64,000 nucleotides of DNA from Gigaspora rosea (taxonomy: Eukaryota > Glomeromycota > Glomeromycetes > Diversisporales > Gigasporaceae). A program made the translations under genes and the position numbers. Location: positions 280,392-344,391 of the forward strand of contig QKWP01000231.1 of the NCBI GenBank assembly GCA_003550325.1. The letters are read 5' to 3'. The notes beneath the pieces are model-generated. The model saw only the letters and a program-made list of their open reading frames with translations, did no database searches and had not been told where the DNA came from. Below, one piece after another: positions 44,034 to 55,958 of the stretch. Positions within the stretch are counted from its first letter, which is position 1. Each line of letters begins with the position of its first letter.

Positions 44034-46143
44034 AGATGAAACAATTTTAAATTTATAAATTATACATTTATAATAAATTTATAAGGAAAGCCATTCAATT
44101 CTTCAATTAATCTTCATTATGAATTTTGTCGGAAGAAAAGCATATGATTTAAAGATTGTAGAAAATTTTAGTCAGGCAATCTGAGTAAATCGTTATAGCT
44201 ATATACCGTAAGTATTGATATAACAGCCATTTTTACCTGGGTACAAATTCCTAAGATGGTTCATTATAAATTTAAAGTCTTTATTTTGTATCGTATATAA
44301 GAATTAGTTATAGTTTTATATTAGTTAAATGAATTTTTAACAAGAAAGTTAAGAAGTGAACAATTAAGAAATTATTGCACTTTTCAAAATCAGTGTCTCG
44401 TGAGAAAGTTAGTTTTGATTAAACTTGTTTCAGAGGGTTTCGGTCTATAGGACTAAACTAAAATTCCTCTGGGGGATTTGGAAAATAATTTCGCCCAAAA
44501 CACTGATGTGGTGATTCATCAGATTTTAAAAATATGGAATATTAGACAATTAAGAATCTCATGAATTTTCCCAGAACATCATCACAAAAAATCATAAGAT
44601 TACATCTTTTTGAAAAATATTTCGATTAAAAAAAAAATAGTTGTTACATTTACAATATTGACTAAATCTGACCTGAATAAGAGACTGTTTATCGACCAAA
44701 TCGGCACAAATTATAAATTAATAAGAGGTTTCAAATACTTAAATTGATAAATTATTGTTATACGTGCATGAATGAAAGTGCTATAAGATTATCAATTTTT
44801 AAAGTGGCAGATATAATCTTGTCAGAATATAATAACATATTGAGTTGTTAAACTTTTACATCATATAATTTAAATTATAATTACTATAATTACAGACTAA
44901 TCTATCTATCTATATGTATATAACAAATTCAGACTTCGTGCATTTTAGCTAATTTGATTGGTCGTTTGTAAAATCATTAAAAGTCTGCGTTTCTGATAGA
45001 GTAACAACCCGTCAACGTTATCCAAGTATCCATTCAGGATTATCCGGACAATTCGGATATAAATAAATGGATGAAAGATTTATCCGGATTGCAACTCTAG
45101 TTTCTGATATGACATTCATCGTTCTCATGATAATTATGACAATCTCGAATGCAGGTATAATGAATCAATTAATGATGTCCATCTCTTCTCCTGCGTTATA
45201 TTGTTAATCAAAAAAATCCCCATATAGTATGATTACACAGATTAGTCGGGTAACCTAAATTCGTTAGATCAGCCGAAGTTGTTCATAAAAGTTTATTTAA
45301 CAGACACCTTGTTTCACAGAAAAGTTTATTTTAAGGACAATTAAGTTAGGCCGATATTAAGCAATCGGGGATTTCATAATTAAAATCAGAGAATCTTATT
45401 TTATTTTTCCGATTTATAATTCAACATTGTCAAAATGCTATTTAAAAAATCCTACTTATTTTCAAAATACGTCACTTATTTGTTAATTATGAAACCCCCT
45501 AATACTATAATAATAATAACTAACTATATTATAGCAAAATTAGTAATTTACATATTTTACATAACACGTATTATAAGCAAAAATTGTCAATTCTGATCCG
45601 AGATTTTGGTTGATATACTGAATTTTGATTGCGCACTATTCTATTCCGATTTACGACGTATTGAAATTACCTTAAACACTTAGTATCCTATACAATTCAT
45701 CCATCAAAACAATCTTTAGTTATTTCTTACATAAGAAATCATATGGTATTATAATGCGATTCACGTAGTAATGAGTTACCTTAAACATGGACGTTTTGGA
45801 CGTGTCTAACTACTGGTTTTACAAAATGTTTTAACCATATATGATATTATATAAATGTATTATTTCATAAATGATAGACTCGAAGTTTCATTTTCTTTTG
45901 ATAGTACACAGATAATTAATATAAATTTTGGTTCATTTTTATTCATATATTATTTAATTTTGTTATCTTAGTGTATTAAGTTCTTACTTTTTTATTCAAA
46001 TTAACTATCTTATCTAAAGCTTAAATCTTTATCCGTTTTCATATTAATTTTAATAGTTATCTGATCGGATAAGGGATAATATTAAATCTCAATCAGCTAA
46101 TCCTACCCTAAATTTATACTAAATTTTATAAAATGGATGATTC

Positions 46144-46190
<47 letters not shown>

Positions 46191-46364
46191 TTATTTAAAC
46201 AAAAAAGAATCTTTTTTTTTTTTTTTTTTTGGGCGCAGAAATATTAATGATTTTTTTTATATATAAATAGACCACCAAGAAACCAAACTACACGTATCGA
46301 TAATTACATTAATAAATCAAATATCAGATATTATAAAATTAATTATATACCAATTGAATAAAAT
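44034..46364. other. Intergenic, MITE-like repeat and microsatellite
   Basis: 45366-45498 is the inverted homologue of the repeat at 42470-42603, with ends GGGGATTTCATAATTAA and TTAATTATGAAACCCCC. An (ATT)n array occupies about 46149-46196. A TATATATAAATAG string at about 46258-46270 may be the TATA box of the next gene. No other gene seen. Confidence 0.5.
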
Positions 46365-46799
46365 ATGATGAATAAAAGCTTCTCTTTTATATTCATATTA
46401 CTGGCAATTTTTTCAGTAGTTACGGCTAAACTTACTAATGATTTCGAATCATGTTATGAACAAGATGTTCCGACACTTGACGTAAATTTTAATCCTGATC
46501 CTATTCCAGCGCCTGGAACCGGTGCTACTACAATTTTTACTGTTACTGGAACAGCCTTAAACAACAGCATTTTTGTCGACACGGATCTAATTGAATTCTA
46601 TTTCTACAGCAATTTCGTAGAATCGAATCCTTCTTACTCGCTTAAGGTTCCATTTGGCATTGGCAATTTTACACAGAACTATACCATCATTACGCCTGAG
46701 TTTACTGAGTCTAATTATGTGATCCAAATTATATTATTTAATAATTTTCAAATGGCTGGATGTGTACGTTTTAAAAGAAATAGTTTTCAATCCACTTAA
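46365..46799 (+). CDS. Small secreted ML-domain-like lipid-binding protein
   Basis: 144 residues from ATG 46365; a second ATG follows at once at 46368. A signal peptide (FSFIFILLAIFSVVTA, about residues 5-20) precedes a beta-rich domain with an early Cys (FESCYEQD), the NPDPIPAPGT stretch, FTVTGTALNNSI and a late Cys (MAGCVRF). This layout resembles ML (MD-2-related lipid-recognition; NPC2/PG-PI transfer) proteins, which bind single lipids in secretory or extracellular compartments. Two rather than six Cys are typical of reduced fungal versions, but identity is not certain. Single exon, with a TATA-like box about 95 bp upstream. Confidence 0.65.
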   Translation: MMNKSFSFIFILLAIFSVVTAKLTNDFESCYEQDVPTLDVNFNPDPIPAPGTGATTIFTVTGTALNNSIFVDTDLIEFYFYSNFVESNPSYSLKVPFGIGNFTQNYTIITPEFTESNYVIQIILFNNFQMAGCVRFKRNSFQST

Positions 46800-48439
46800 C
46801 AATTAACTCTAAATCTCAAAATATTTATCTATTAATCCTATTTATTATTATTAATTTATTAAATTTCTATTATGATCAAGTTTAGATTACATCAAATATT
46901 AATTTATTTAATGAAACTCTACTACTCCACTTAGCAATTTACTCACTTATATTATTTTATTGTTTAATAATTTATTAAATTTCTAATTTAGATTAAATCA
47001 AATATTAATTTATTTTATAGCTTTCAATGCTTTATATGAAGCTACATAGAGATGCGATCTGGATATCCACTAGTTTAATTTTAACTGTTAAGGAAAACGA
47101 ATAACGGATCGCATCTCTAAAGCTACAAGCATAATCGACATATATTACGTTACTTCATTGATTATGATTGCTGTTTATGAATTTTATTTATTTTATTATA
47201 ATTTAATATTTTTGATCGTCAATAAATTTAATGAAATTACAACTTTTCTAACTCACTAAATTAACACATATGGTATAGTTATTAAATAGTTTCATACTAT
47301 CCAGATCTTCTGTAATCTCTAAAAACACCTATTTTAAAAAACCATAACGAACGATCTGTTATTAGGCATTTTATATATTTTATATTCTTGCTTTACGGAT
47401 TTAATCATCGTAATAAACCATAAATTCCATAAAAATATTCAAATTTATGACATCAGTAATACGTTTTGGAGAATAATCAGATTTCTCCCATTAGAGTTCC
47501 AATCCATTAAGTGGCCGACCCAAATTTTTCAAAACCCCCAAATTTTTTTTTGCCCAATTCATTTAAAACAAGAATAATAATGTTTATTTTAATGATATTT
47601 AATGAATGAATATAGTTCGTAACAATCGATATTGATTATCATAAATTAGTGCCATTAAAATCGAAAATGTTGAAGGGATACCGGCACATTTCGGGATGGT
47701 TTATAGGTCAGCGGGAATATTAGGAGGTATTATGATAATCTGATGAATTGGATAACTAAAAATAAAAATTAGCTCTCATAGCCCGGGCGTTGCCATGGAA
47801 ATGGAGTTTCTGATTTTTTTGACTCTTAGGCCTAAGTACCCGAAAGTGAGATCGCAAATTTTATTCCGGGTATTAGCCTGAGTTTAAATTTTAAATAAAG
47901 CCTCAAATAAACCCAGCTTGGGTTTAAATGAACCTGAATTGGTTCAAATGAACCCGGTTTGGATTTAAATGAGTCAATTAGGTTACACTCTTTGAGGAAA
48001 TTTTCAGCGTTGTATCGTAGATGATATGTATCCCAATAATCGTATACCGATATGGTACTAGTCGGTGGTTCATTCTATCAAAAATTAATTCTTGTTAAAA
48101 TAAAATAATAATAATGATAATGATAACAATAACCATTACATAAAGTAAAACTAGGTTTATCAAGCCTATTCGAGGTCGCCTAATCAAATGAAATATAAAT
48201 GTAAAAAAAATTAATAAACAAAAAACTTCAACATATGCCTTTTTTTTTAATGGAGAGTACATTTTATATTTTTTTTTGATGGAAATGAATTTATATACAC
48301 TGACTTCCATATGTTTTGCATCGCCTGATTCCTTAACTTTAAAATTTTATATCTCAGCAATTACAAATGCTAGAACAATGATTAAACATTCATTTTAATC
48401 CCCAAAACTCAGAGAATTTTTTAAAAATTATTGATGTCT
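46800..48439. other. Intergenic with a short hairpin element
   Basis: At 47047-47119 TAGAGATGCGATC and its inverse GATCGCATCTCTA are 73 bp apart end to end, a tiny palindromic insertion. At 47890-47990 a loose repeat of GGTTTAAATGAACC-type words occurs. No gene recognised. Confidence 0.5.
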
Positions 48440-48886
48440 GATTGATATCACCAAATTTTGTAAATTGTTAATTTATGTTCATCTTTACCTTACTGATAGA
48501 GCTTTATCTTTTTAACCAAAGCAGCTACAGTAATGTCCGACACCAGAATTTGATTCTCCTTTATAAGACGACCTCAACAAGCCCAAAATCATTAAAATCG
48601 GATCGGTGGTTACAGAGAAATCGATCATTGAAAGTCAATGTTACACATATGTAAATTAATTAAACCGTTAATTTACATATGTGTAACATTGACTTTCAAC
48701 GATCGATCTCTGTAACCACCGATCCGATTTTAATGATTTTGGTCTTGTTGAGCTCGTCTCATAGAGGAGAATCGAATTCTTGTGTCGGCGTTACTGTAAC
48801 TGTTTTGGTTAAAAAGATAAAGCTCTATCAGTAAGGTAGGTTGGACATAAATTAACAATTTACATAAAATTGGTGTTATCAATCCA
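48440..48886. repeat. Near-perfect palindrome of 447 bp (foldback element)
   Basis: The two halves mirror each other from about 48440 to 48886 around a centre near 48665 (AATTAATTAAACCGTTAATT). The inner arms (AATTTACATATGTGTAACAT, CGATCCGATTTTAATGATTT) are almost identical; the outer arms have scattered mismatches. It shares the AACAAGCCCAAAATCATTAA region with the foldbacks at 15.3-16.0 kb. It could form a very long hairpin or a cruciform. Confidence 0.85.
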
Positions 48887-49215
48887 CTCACATACCATGC
48901 TGATATGCCATAAATCCGGATTATACAATCCTTAACTGTAGATGTACTTCATTATTTCTCAATTTATGTTAATTATTAATTGACTAATATCATTAGTAAA
49001 TTGAAAGTAACATGTCATTTTGTAATCGGTATAAAATTAATAGTCATTTATTCTTTATTATCTTGATTGCCCTTTTTTTGAATTTGTTTAACAATTTAAA
49101 ATATTTTATTTATAATAAAAGAATTTATAGAGCTACTTAACGAACTTAATAATTTATTTACTGCAAAGAAAATATTGTATAAAATTATTTAACGAACGTA
49201 ATAAATTATTTAATG

Positions 49216-49246
<31 letters not shown>

Positions 49247-51506
49247 TAAACCTCGCATTTTGTTAATAATTATTAATATTAAAGATTATTTAATAAGTTA
49301 AAGAAATTTTTTGCTTATAAAAATAAATGATAAATTTTTAGCAGAAAAACTTATATAGTTAGTGGTAGAATTAATTTTACAAAATAATACGGTTACAGCA
49401 CATGCTGTATTTTTTGCTAAAATTTCTGTGAGCGGTAATGCCGTAATGCAGAAATACTATATTATTGTTTGTTGAAATGCTGTACTGCATTATATACTTT
49501 CTTTTAAATAATATACGTTAATAATAATTTGTTTCTGCCAACTTCGTTGATTTAGTACATGTAACGACTATGAAAAAATTTTGACTTAACCGATTATCGT
49601 GATTTATTATTATTATTTTTTTTAGCTAATTAGGCTATTTATAAGTCATTGGTTGAGAACAGTTTAGCGAGCTAATTGATCAGGTATAACTTCATTGTCA
49701 GATTACAATAACAATATGTTAGTGATAGGCAGTGTTTCAGCTGAAACTTTCAGGTTTCAGCTGATTGAAACTTCTGAAACTTCCTAAACCTAGTTTCACC
49801 AGAAGCCTCTCAAATCCGAAATTTTGACCAAAACTGGGCAAAACTTTTTAAATTACCAAAACCTCTGAAATTGGCAAAACTTCTGAAAATTTCTGAAACC
49901 AATAATCACTAAATATCATATAAATGATAGGTGAGAGTGTATTTCAGAAATAGTAGGATCTTAAAATTCAGATTTATGCCATAAAAATATGTGGGCTTTA
50001 CCAGTTTTTCAGCCTAAAGCGAAACTTCTGAAATTGGCTTCAGAAACCAATAGCCAATAAAATTATAAGAACCCACATCATGTGAAATAGTGAGCATAAA
50101 TAAGCATAAAATTACATTTAACACATTTTTATTCTGAATCTTTGGAATTTAGTTTTTTTTTTATTCATGAATTATTCATCAGTTTGCAGGTTAAATATTT
50201 TTTTATTTATTAAGAAAGGTTCTTGTGGGTGGAGATAGGCAAATCACAATTCCTCTAAAAATTCTGCATAAGATAGGATCACAAGTCTGCAGGTTTCTTA
50301 ATTTTTGTGCCTATGCAGAAATAATTTATTGAAAAATTAAATTTCTTGTTAAAATTGGTTATTTCTTATAAATTATTTATTAAAAATAAGAAATAAATAA
50401 TATATTGATATAGAAATTCATTTATATATATATTAATTATTTCAAACAGCAAACTTTGTAACATTAGAAATTTGAATTTTTCTATTAGTTTTACTTTTTA
50501 ATTTGTATATAGACCAGTATTTAAAATAGAAATTTTAATTTACCAGTACATGCACCTGTTATATAAAAAATACCAGTTCAAAAAAAAAACCTGCATTAGT
50601 AGAAAATGATCATCAGATCATTGGGGCACATAGATGCACACCAGTCACTTCAAAAAATTCTGGATCATGCACCATTTGTTGCACCAGCCCAATTTTAAAA
50701 TACCGGTATATGCAATATAAAAACAGTAGATCCAGATTTTTATCATGCTATTTTATACACTGATATAGACCACTTTTCTTTAATTAGTGTTATTTTTATT
50801 TTTGTATAGTACTTTAAATGTTGGTAAATTTTGAAAAAACCTGTACTACACTATAATTCCTATATTATCTTCCCTCTTGTTTAATTAATATAATACACTA
50901 ATAGGTTAGCACATTAATGTGTTCACATATAATGTGTTTATATATAATGCATATAATATGTGTATTAGAATATTGTTACAAATTTGAAAGTTTGAGACAA
51001 CATATAATTATATTTGGTTTAAAAAAATCTTTTGTTAACATGTCATAATGCTTAATAGTACAATATTGTGTTAGATAGACATCACTGTATAGTATTAAAT
51101 TTAAATATATATAAGTACAAGCTTTCAAATATAAAGTCAGAGTGATTCCTCTCAAGAAAAATTAAGGAAGATATTGTAGTAATAAAGAAATCTTTATTTG
51201 AATAAATCAGAACTTATTTTCAGTAACTATTAGAGTTAAATTGTCACATTACTACAAATTCTTCATAATTAGTATGATTGAAACAGATATACAAATATGC
51301 ATGCCCAATTACTAATACTTAACTAATATTAAATACTACTAGATATAACCTATTGCTTTGCTAATAGTGTTAAGACAAAATATTTATATATAATTTGATA
51401 ATTATATTTAAGTTTATAAACAGGAAAGTCACTGAATTATTTAATATCTAGACAAATTTGCATACTAAGTTTATTCAATAATTTTTATATATTTCACCAT
51501 TAAAGG
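48887..51506. other. Intergenic, no gene recognised
   Basis: AT-rich with homopolymers. At about 49730-50050 the word TTTCAGCTGAAAC and variants of CTTCTGAAA recur, a possible decayed repeat element. No coding potential. Confidence 0.45.
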
Positions 51507-52243
51507 TATATGGGGTCTTTGCCTTGAAAATAGGGTTCCGGGGTCCCCCCAACCAAAAATGAGATTTTTGTTAAATATTAATCTACAATACATTAAGCTT
51601 ATTTTGTACAAATTTTATAACCTGTTATCTTATTATAAAGATGCGTTATCGAAGTCCGGATCTTTTGACTAAATTTGGCGGGAAAATCATCTGATGATCT
51701 AAAAATAGATTGTAAACTAATCGACATGTCGGATAAATATTTAACCGCTACATATACGTATGTCATTTTTGTACTACCAAAAATTTGCCTTGAAAATGAC
51801 CCTACGACGATACGTTACACAGATTTAATGATTGTCCAATGAGAAGAAATTCCGATATCATGTGTTGTACTTTTATGATCCCGCAATATTAACTGAAGAC
51901 TCTTATATCCGATTGACCAGAGATTTACCCAAGGCATTTTTTTTGTATTTTTTTTTCATTTTGCTTTACTAATTTCTAAGTTTTTATCCATAGTTGTTTT
52001 TCAAAACATAGAAGTGCCGCTTTCTGGAATATACTTCGTATATAACCAGTACAAAAAAGAAATTTTTACTCTTAAAAATCTCTGGGTACAAATCGTAGGA
52101 GTATATGAATCAGCAGCTTACAGTATATAGTTTAGTGTTTTATATTGTATGTACAGTATGAAATAATGTGTTTACATTAATTTATAAGTAGGTTCCGAAG
52201 ATATTCTCAAACAATTCTACCAATCATTAACATAATCCTTATA

Positions 52244-52418
52244 CAGTCGATCTTGGTATGCATGGAGAACAGGTTTTGTATTAGTTTTTGAGAGGTTATC
52301 GGATTTAAAAACATAATAACTATCAGATTTATTTAACAGGAACGGACTTGGTAGATTAATTTTTTATCAGATTTGAAAGGTTATCGGTTTTGACTGGATC
52401 GGTTTTGAGGATCGACTA
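52244..52418. mobile_element. Small pogo-like MITE
   Basis: Ends CAGTCGATCTTGG and (reversed) TAGTCGATCCTC, flanked by TA on each side, 175 bp, with an internal direct repeat (AGGTTATCGGWTTT). TA targets and CAGT-like ends suit pogo/Tigger derivatives. Confidence 0.45.
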
Positions 52419-52859
52419 TAGTAATTTTATTTAGTAAAATGCTAATATAAAATTTAGCCATTGGAATAACTCTGTGGAAAAAATTGCAATTTAAAACAAA
52501 CACAAAATACGATCAGGTTTTTTAGCTAGTTAAATTGTTTTGAGATCTTATTTTGTAATCTATTAATAAGTGTAGTTTAAGAACAGACTAAATTAGTTTT
52601 ATTGTATGTCTAATTTAACTACAGCACTAAGCATAGAATAATATATAGAAGAACTTACATATTGTTCAAACAAGGCATAATTTCATCAGCGATCTCTATA
52701 TTTGTAACCTGATTCTTGACAAAATCCTGCTATTTCATAGCTAATATACATCTGAGTTGCAGGTAACCTTTTAACCAGCATAAACTTGTAATTTTATACG
52801 TACGTACGTATGTTAGAAATATGCATTATGTAAGTTTTGAATAGTATAATTTAATACTA

Positions 52860-52918
52860 CATTCGTCATATGATTTCACGGACATGCATGTCCGCGAAGT
52901 CATGTAATATGACGAATG
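52860..52918. repeat. Palindrome of about 57 bp
   Basis: ATTCGTCATATGA ... GACATGCATGTC ... TATGACGAAT, symmetric around ATGCAT. It lies inside the transposon, some 490 bp upstream of its ORF. Confidence 0.8.
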
Positions 52919-53408
52919 GTAGATACCAAAGAGTTATCAATGTAATTATTATAGGAATCGGTATAGCATTATGTAGCAACATGGATGCTGCATATTAGTA
53001 TATCTATAAAGACTAATTATCCAAAATCATGAGGTTCTTGTATTGCTGCAGAGCCTAATAATCAAATATGAGGGTTTTTCACTGCCTACGGAAGCTGTAA
53101 AGCTTACTAAACGGTGTTAATACATCTTGTTCAATCAGTGGTAGCATTTACACATCCCAAATAAGAACTTGTAGAATACAGGATTGTACAATGCATGCAT
53201 GCTACATTATGTTGCATTATGTAATGCGAAGCCAAAAAAATCGCATTCACCTATTTCTAACATACGTATTAATTCTCGCACGATAAACTTATATCATGCC
53301 AATATCGTTTATAATCTTAACATGTATTTTAAAAAGATTTATAGTATTCGATTCAACTTTCTTGTATTTATAAAGATTTATTGGACATACCTATTATTTT
53401 TTAAAAAA

Positions 53409-55166
53409 ATGTCACTACTACCAACTATTAATGATTTCAAGCCCGTCTATAACTTAGTTGAATTAGAATTAGAAGACTATGAAGAAAATGAACTAGTTTT
53501 AGACACAATTCATGAGTTAAAATTATTTTTTCAAAATCCTAATAATTGTACTTGCCGTCGAACACCAAAACAAAAAGACCTTAGAACCTGTTTTGAAAAA
53601 GTAGGGTTTAAGCGTTTTTTTGAAAGACATTTTGAGTTAAAAGCTCTAGAAGAACATGAGCTTGAGCTTTTTATAAAATCGCAATTAATATCATTCGAAA
53701 TTAGTGATGAAAAATTAAAGAATAAAACACATAAGCATACATATAGATATAATTATAATAGTTCTTTACTTCTTTGTAAGTCTACGTATTTAAAGTTATG
53801 TGGAATTAATGATTATTTACTTAGTACACTACAAAATCATTTACAATTAAACGGGTTAACTGAACGTGTTCATGGAAATACTGGGCGTGCATCTAAAACA
53901 GATTCAAGAGTTTTTTTAGACCTTGCTATAACATTTCCAATTAAACAATTTTTAGTGCAATATGGAACAATTCACGGATTTCCTTCTCCATTACGGCATC
54001 AAGATGATTCTGGCGTCTTTATTTACCTTCCAACTGGTCAAACCTACGTTTCGGTTTACAATGAATATAAAAAAAGCTTTTATCTTACTCATAATGAATC
54101 TGAAAAAATAATCTCCTATTTTACGTTTAGAAAATTATGGTATGAGATAGCTCCTAATATTCGATTTCAGCCACGTGCAAGTGATCTTTGTGAAGTTTGT
54201 ACTTCTTTTAAGGCTAAATTATTAGTCGCCAAACAGGATATTGATGAATATAATAAAGTTCAAACCGAATATAATGAACATACAGAGGCGGCAGAACGTG
54301 AAAGACAACATTACAATAACAATATTGAAGAGAGTAAAAATAACCCAGATATTACACATATTTGTTACGATTGGGCGCAAAATGTTTATATACCATATTC
54401 TCCGCAACAAGTTGGTCCAATTTATTTTAAATCTTCTTTTTCTGTAAACATTTTTGGCATCTGTAAAACAGGAGAACAAAATTATCAATTAAACTTTTTA
54501 ATTGGTGAAAATGAACTTCCCGAAGGGGTCTCGAAAGGAGCTAACACTACGTTAAATATGGTGTATTATTTTCTTAGAACTAAAAAAACAAAAAAATTAA
54601 GAGTAACTTGTGACAACTGTAGCGGTCAAAATAAAAACAATTTATCACTTTGGTTTTGGTCTTGGTTATGTTCATTAGATTGGTACGAAGAAATTATCGT
54701 TAATTTTATGCTCCCCGGGCACACAAAGTTTATTTGTGATTCGTTTTTTGGACATATTAAAAAAGTTTATAGAGATAATCATGTTAATACTATTGATGAT
54801 ATAGAAAATATAGTTAATAATTCATCAAAAGGAAATAACGCGATTCAATATAAAAATGGTACGGGATGGGTTTGGCATGACTTTAGTTCTCTTTTTAAAA
54901 ATAATTTTAAATCTTTACCAAACATAAAACAATATTATCATTTTCGATTTAATAGCTTAGAACTCGGTAAAGTTTTTGCCTCAAAAAAATCAGGTGGAGA
55001 AGAAATTTCTTTTCAATTATTGCATAATAATAACTTTGATAAAAATGGTCAGTTAAATACTATTTCTTCTGTACCATTATCAAATGACCGAAAAAAATAT
55101 TTATATACGAAAATTCGTCAACACGTTGATGACCCTTATAAAGACATTCTTTGCCCACAACCTTAA
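53409..55166 (+). CDS. Putative transposase, DUF7869 / RNase-H-like
   Basis: 585 residues from the ATG at 53409; the frame is open further upstream but that part is low-complexity and probably untranslated. In order: a Glu-rich N-terminus, CTCRRTP, a GNTGRASKTDSR linker, a CEVC zinc-type pair (about residue 260), a Glu/Asn-rich coiled stretch, CYDWAQN (Asp, about 320), YFKSSFSVNIFGI, CDNCSGQNKNN (about 400) and PGHTKFICDSFFGHIKK (about 436-452). The DNCxGQNKNN and GHTKF-x2-D-x2-FGxIK pair is typical of DUF7869-type proteins, thought to be RNase-H-fold integrase/transposase relatives; the conserved Asp residues could form the DDE-like site. Uninterrupted, single exon. Catalysis is inference. 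Confidence 0.75.
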   Translation: MSLLPTINDFKPVYNLVELELEDYEENELVLDTIHELKLFFQNPNNCTCRRTPKQKDLRTCFEKVGFKRFFERHFELKALEEHELELFIKSQLISFEISDEKLKNKTHKHTYRYNYNSSLLLCKSTYLKLCGINDYLLSTLQNHLQLNGLTERVHGNTGRASKTDSRVFLDLAITFPIKQFLVQYGTIHGFPSPLRHQDDSGVFIYLPTGQTYVSVYNEYKKSFYLTHNESEKIISYFTFRKLWYEIAPNIRFQPRASDLCEVCTSFKAKLLVAKQDIDEYNKVQTEYNEHTEAAERERQHYNNNIEESKNNPDITHICYDWAQNVYIPYSPQQVGPIYFKSSFSVNIFGICKTGEQNYQLNFLIGENELPEGVSKGANTTLNMVYYFLRTKKTKKLRVTCDNCSGQNKNNLSLWFWSWLCSLDWYEEIIVNFMLPGHTKFICDSFFGHIKKVYRDNHVNTIDDIENIVNNSSKGNNAIQYKNGTGWVWHDFSSLFKNNFKSLPNIKQYYHFRFNSLELGKVFASKKSGGEEISFQLLHNNNFDKNGQLNTISSVPLSNDRKKYLYTKIRQHVDDPYKDILCPQP

Positions 55167-55354
55167 AATAAAATAAAAAAATTTTATAAATACAGGATTC
55201 TCATCAAAGAAGCGACGAGTCAACATTATTGTGAAATCAGTGATTCTGATCACATGAATAAGGCACGTGAACACATATGCAAGAAAATATATGTATGCGT
55301 AATAGTTAAAGAACAATCGATATATATAATTCAGTTTTTGCATAATAAATATCA

Positions 55355-55389
<35 letters not shown>

Positions 55390-55509
55390 AAGAAAATTGT
55401 ATTGCAAATAAATAATGTAAATGTCATAATTAAGAGATTTATAAGCATTCGATTTGAATTAGCAAAACTCTATCTTTTGGTTTTGCTATCATCTGCCTTG
55501 CATTACTAG

Positions 55510-55958
55510 TGTCACGGGTTAATCAGTGACTTTCGTCAAAGAAAAACCTAACCCGGATGGTAGGCACTATTAATTAGGCACCAAGCGAACAAACTCAACA
55601 AGGCAAGTATTTTCCTTATTACTCAAATGAAGTTTATTTAATTTATTAATTACAAGAGCGAAACTTTCTAACTAACTCTAACTATATTATTACAATCTCT
55701 TCGGCTATATACACACTTCGGGTCATATTATTTACACCATAATTTGCTCATATACGATCATACGATCGTTTGACTCTTATATTACTCATAAATTACTTCA
55801 TATTTCATGCATACTATTTTGGTTGCATAATTGATCATTTACCTGATCTCATAATCCCCGATCGATCATGTGCATCACGTGCACAAGTCGTTGATCGATC
55901 GATTGCTTATTCCCTTATACTCATACCAGTTTATCGCATACTGTATTTCACCATGACA
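55510..55958. mobile_element. Solo LTR, 449 bp
   Basis: Begins TGTCACGGG and ends CATGACA (inverted TGTCA/TGACA), flanked by CTAG on both sides (55506-55509 and 55959-55962). No internal retrotransposon sequence is attached, so it is a recombination remnant inside the transposon, 340 bp after its ORF. Confidence 0.7.
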
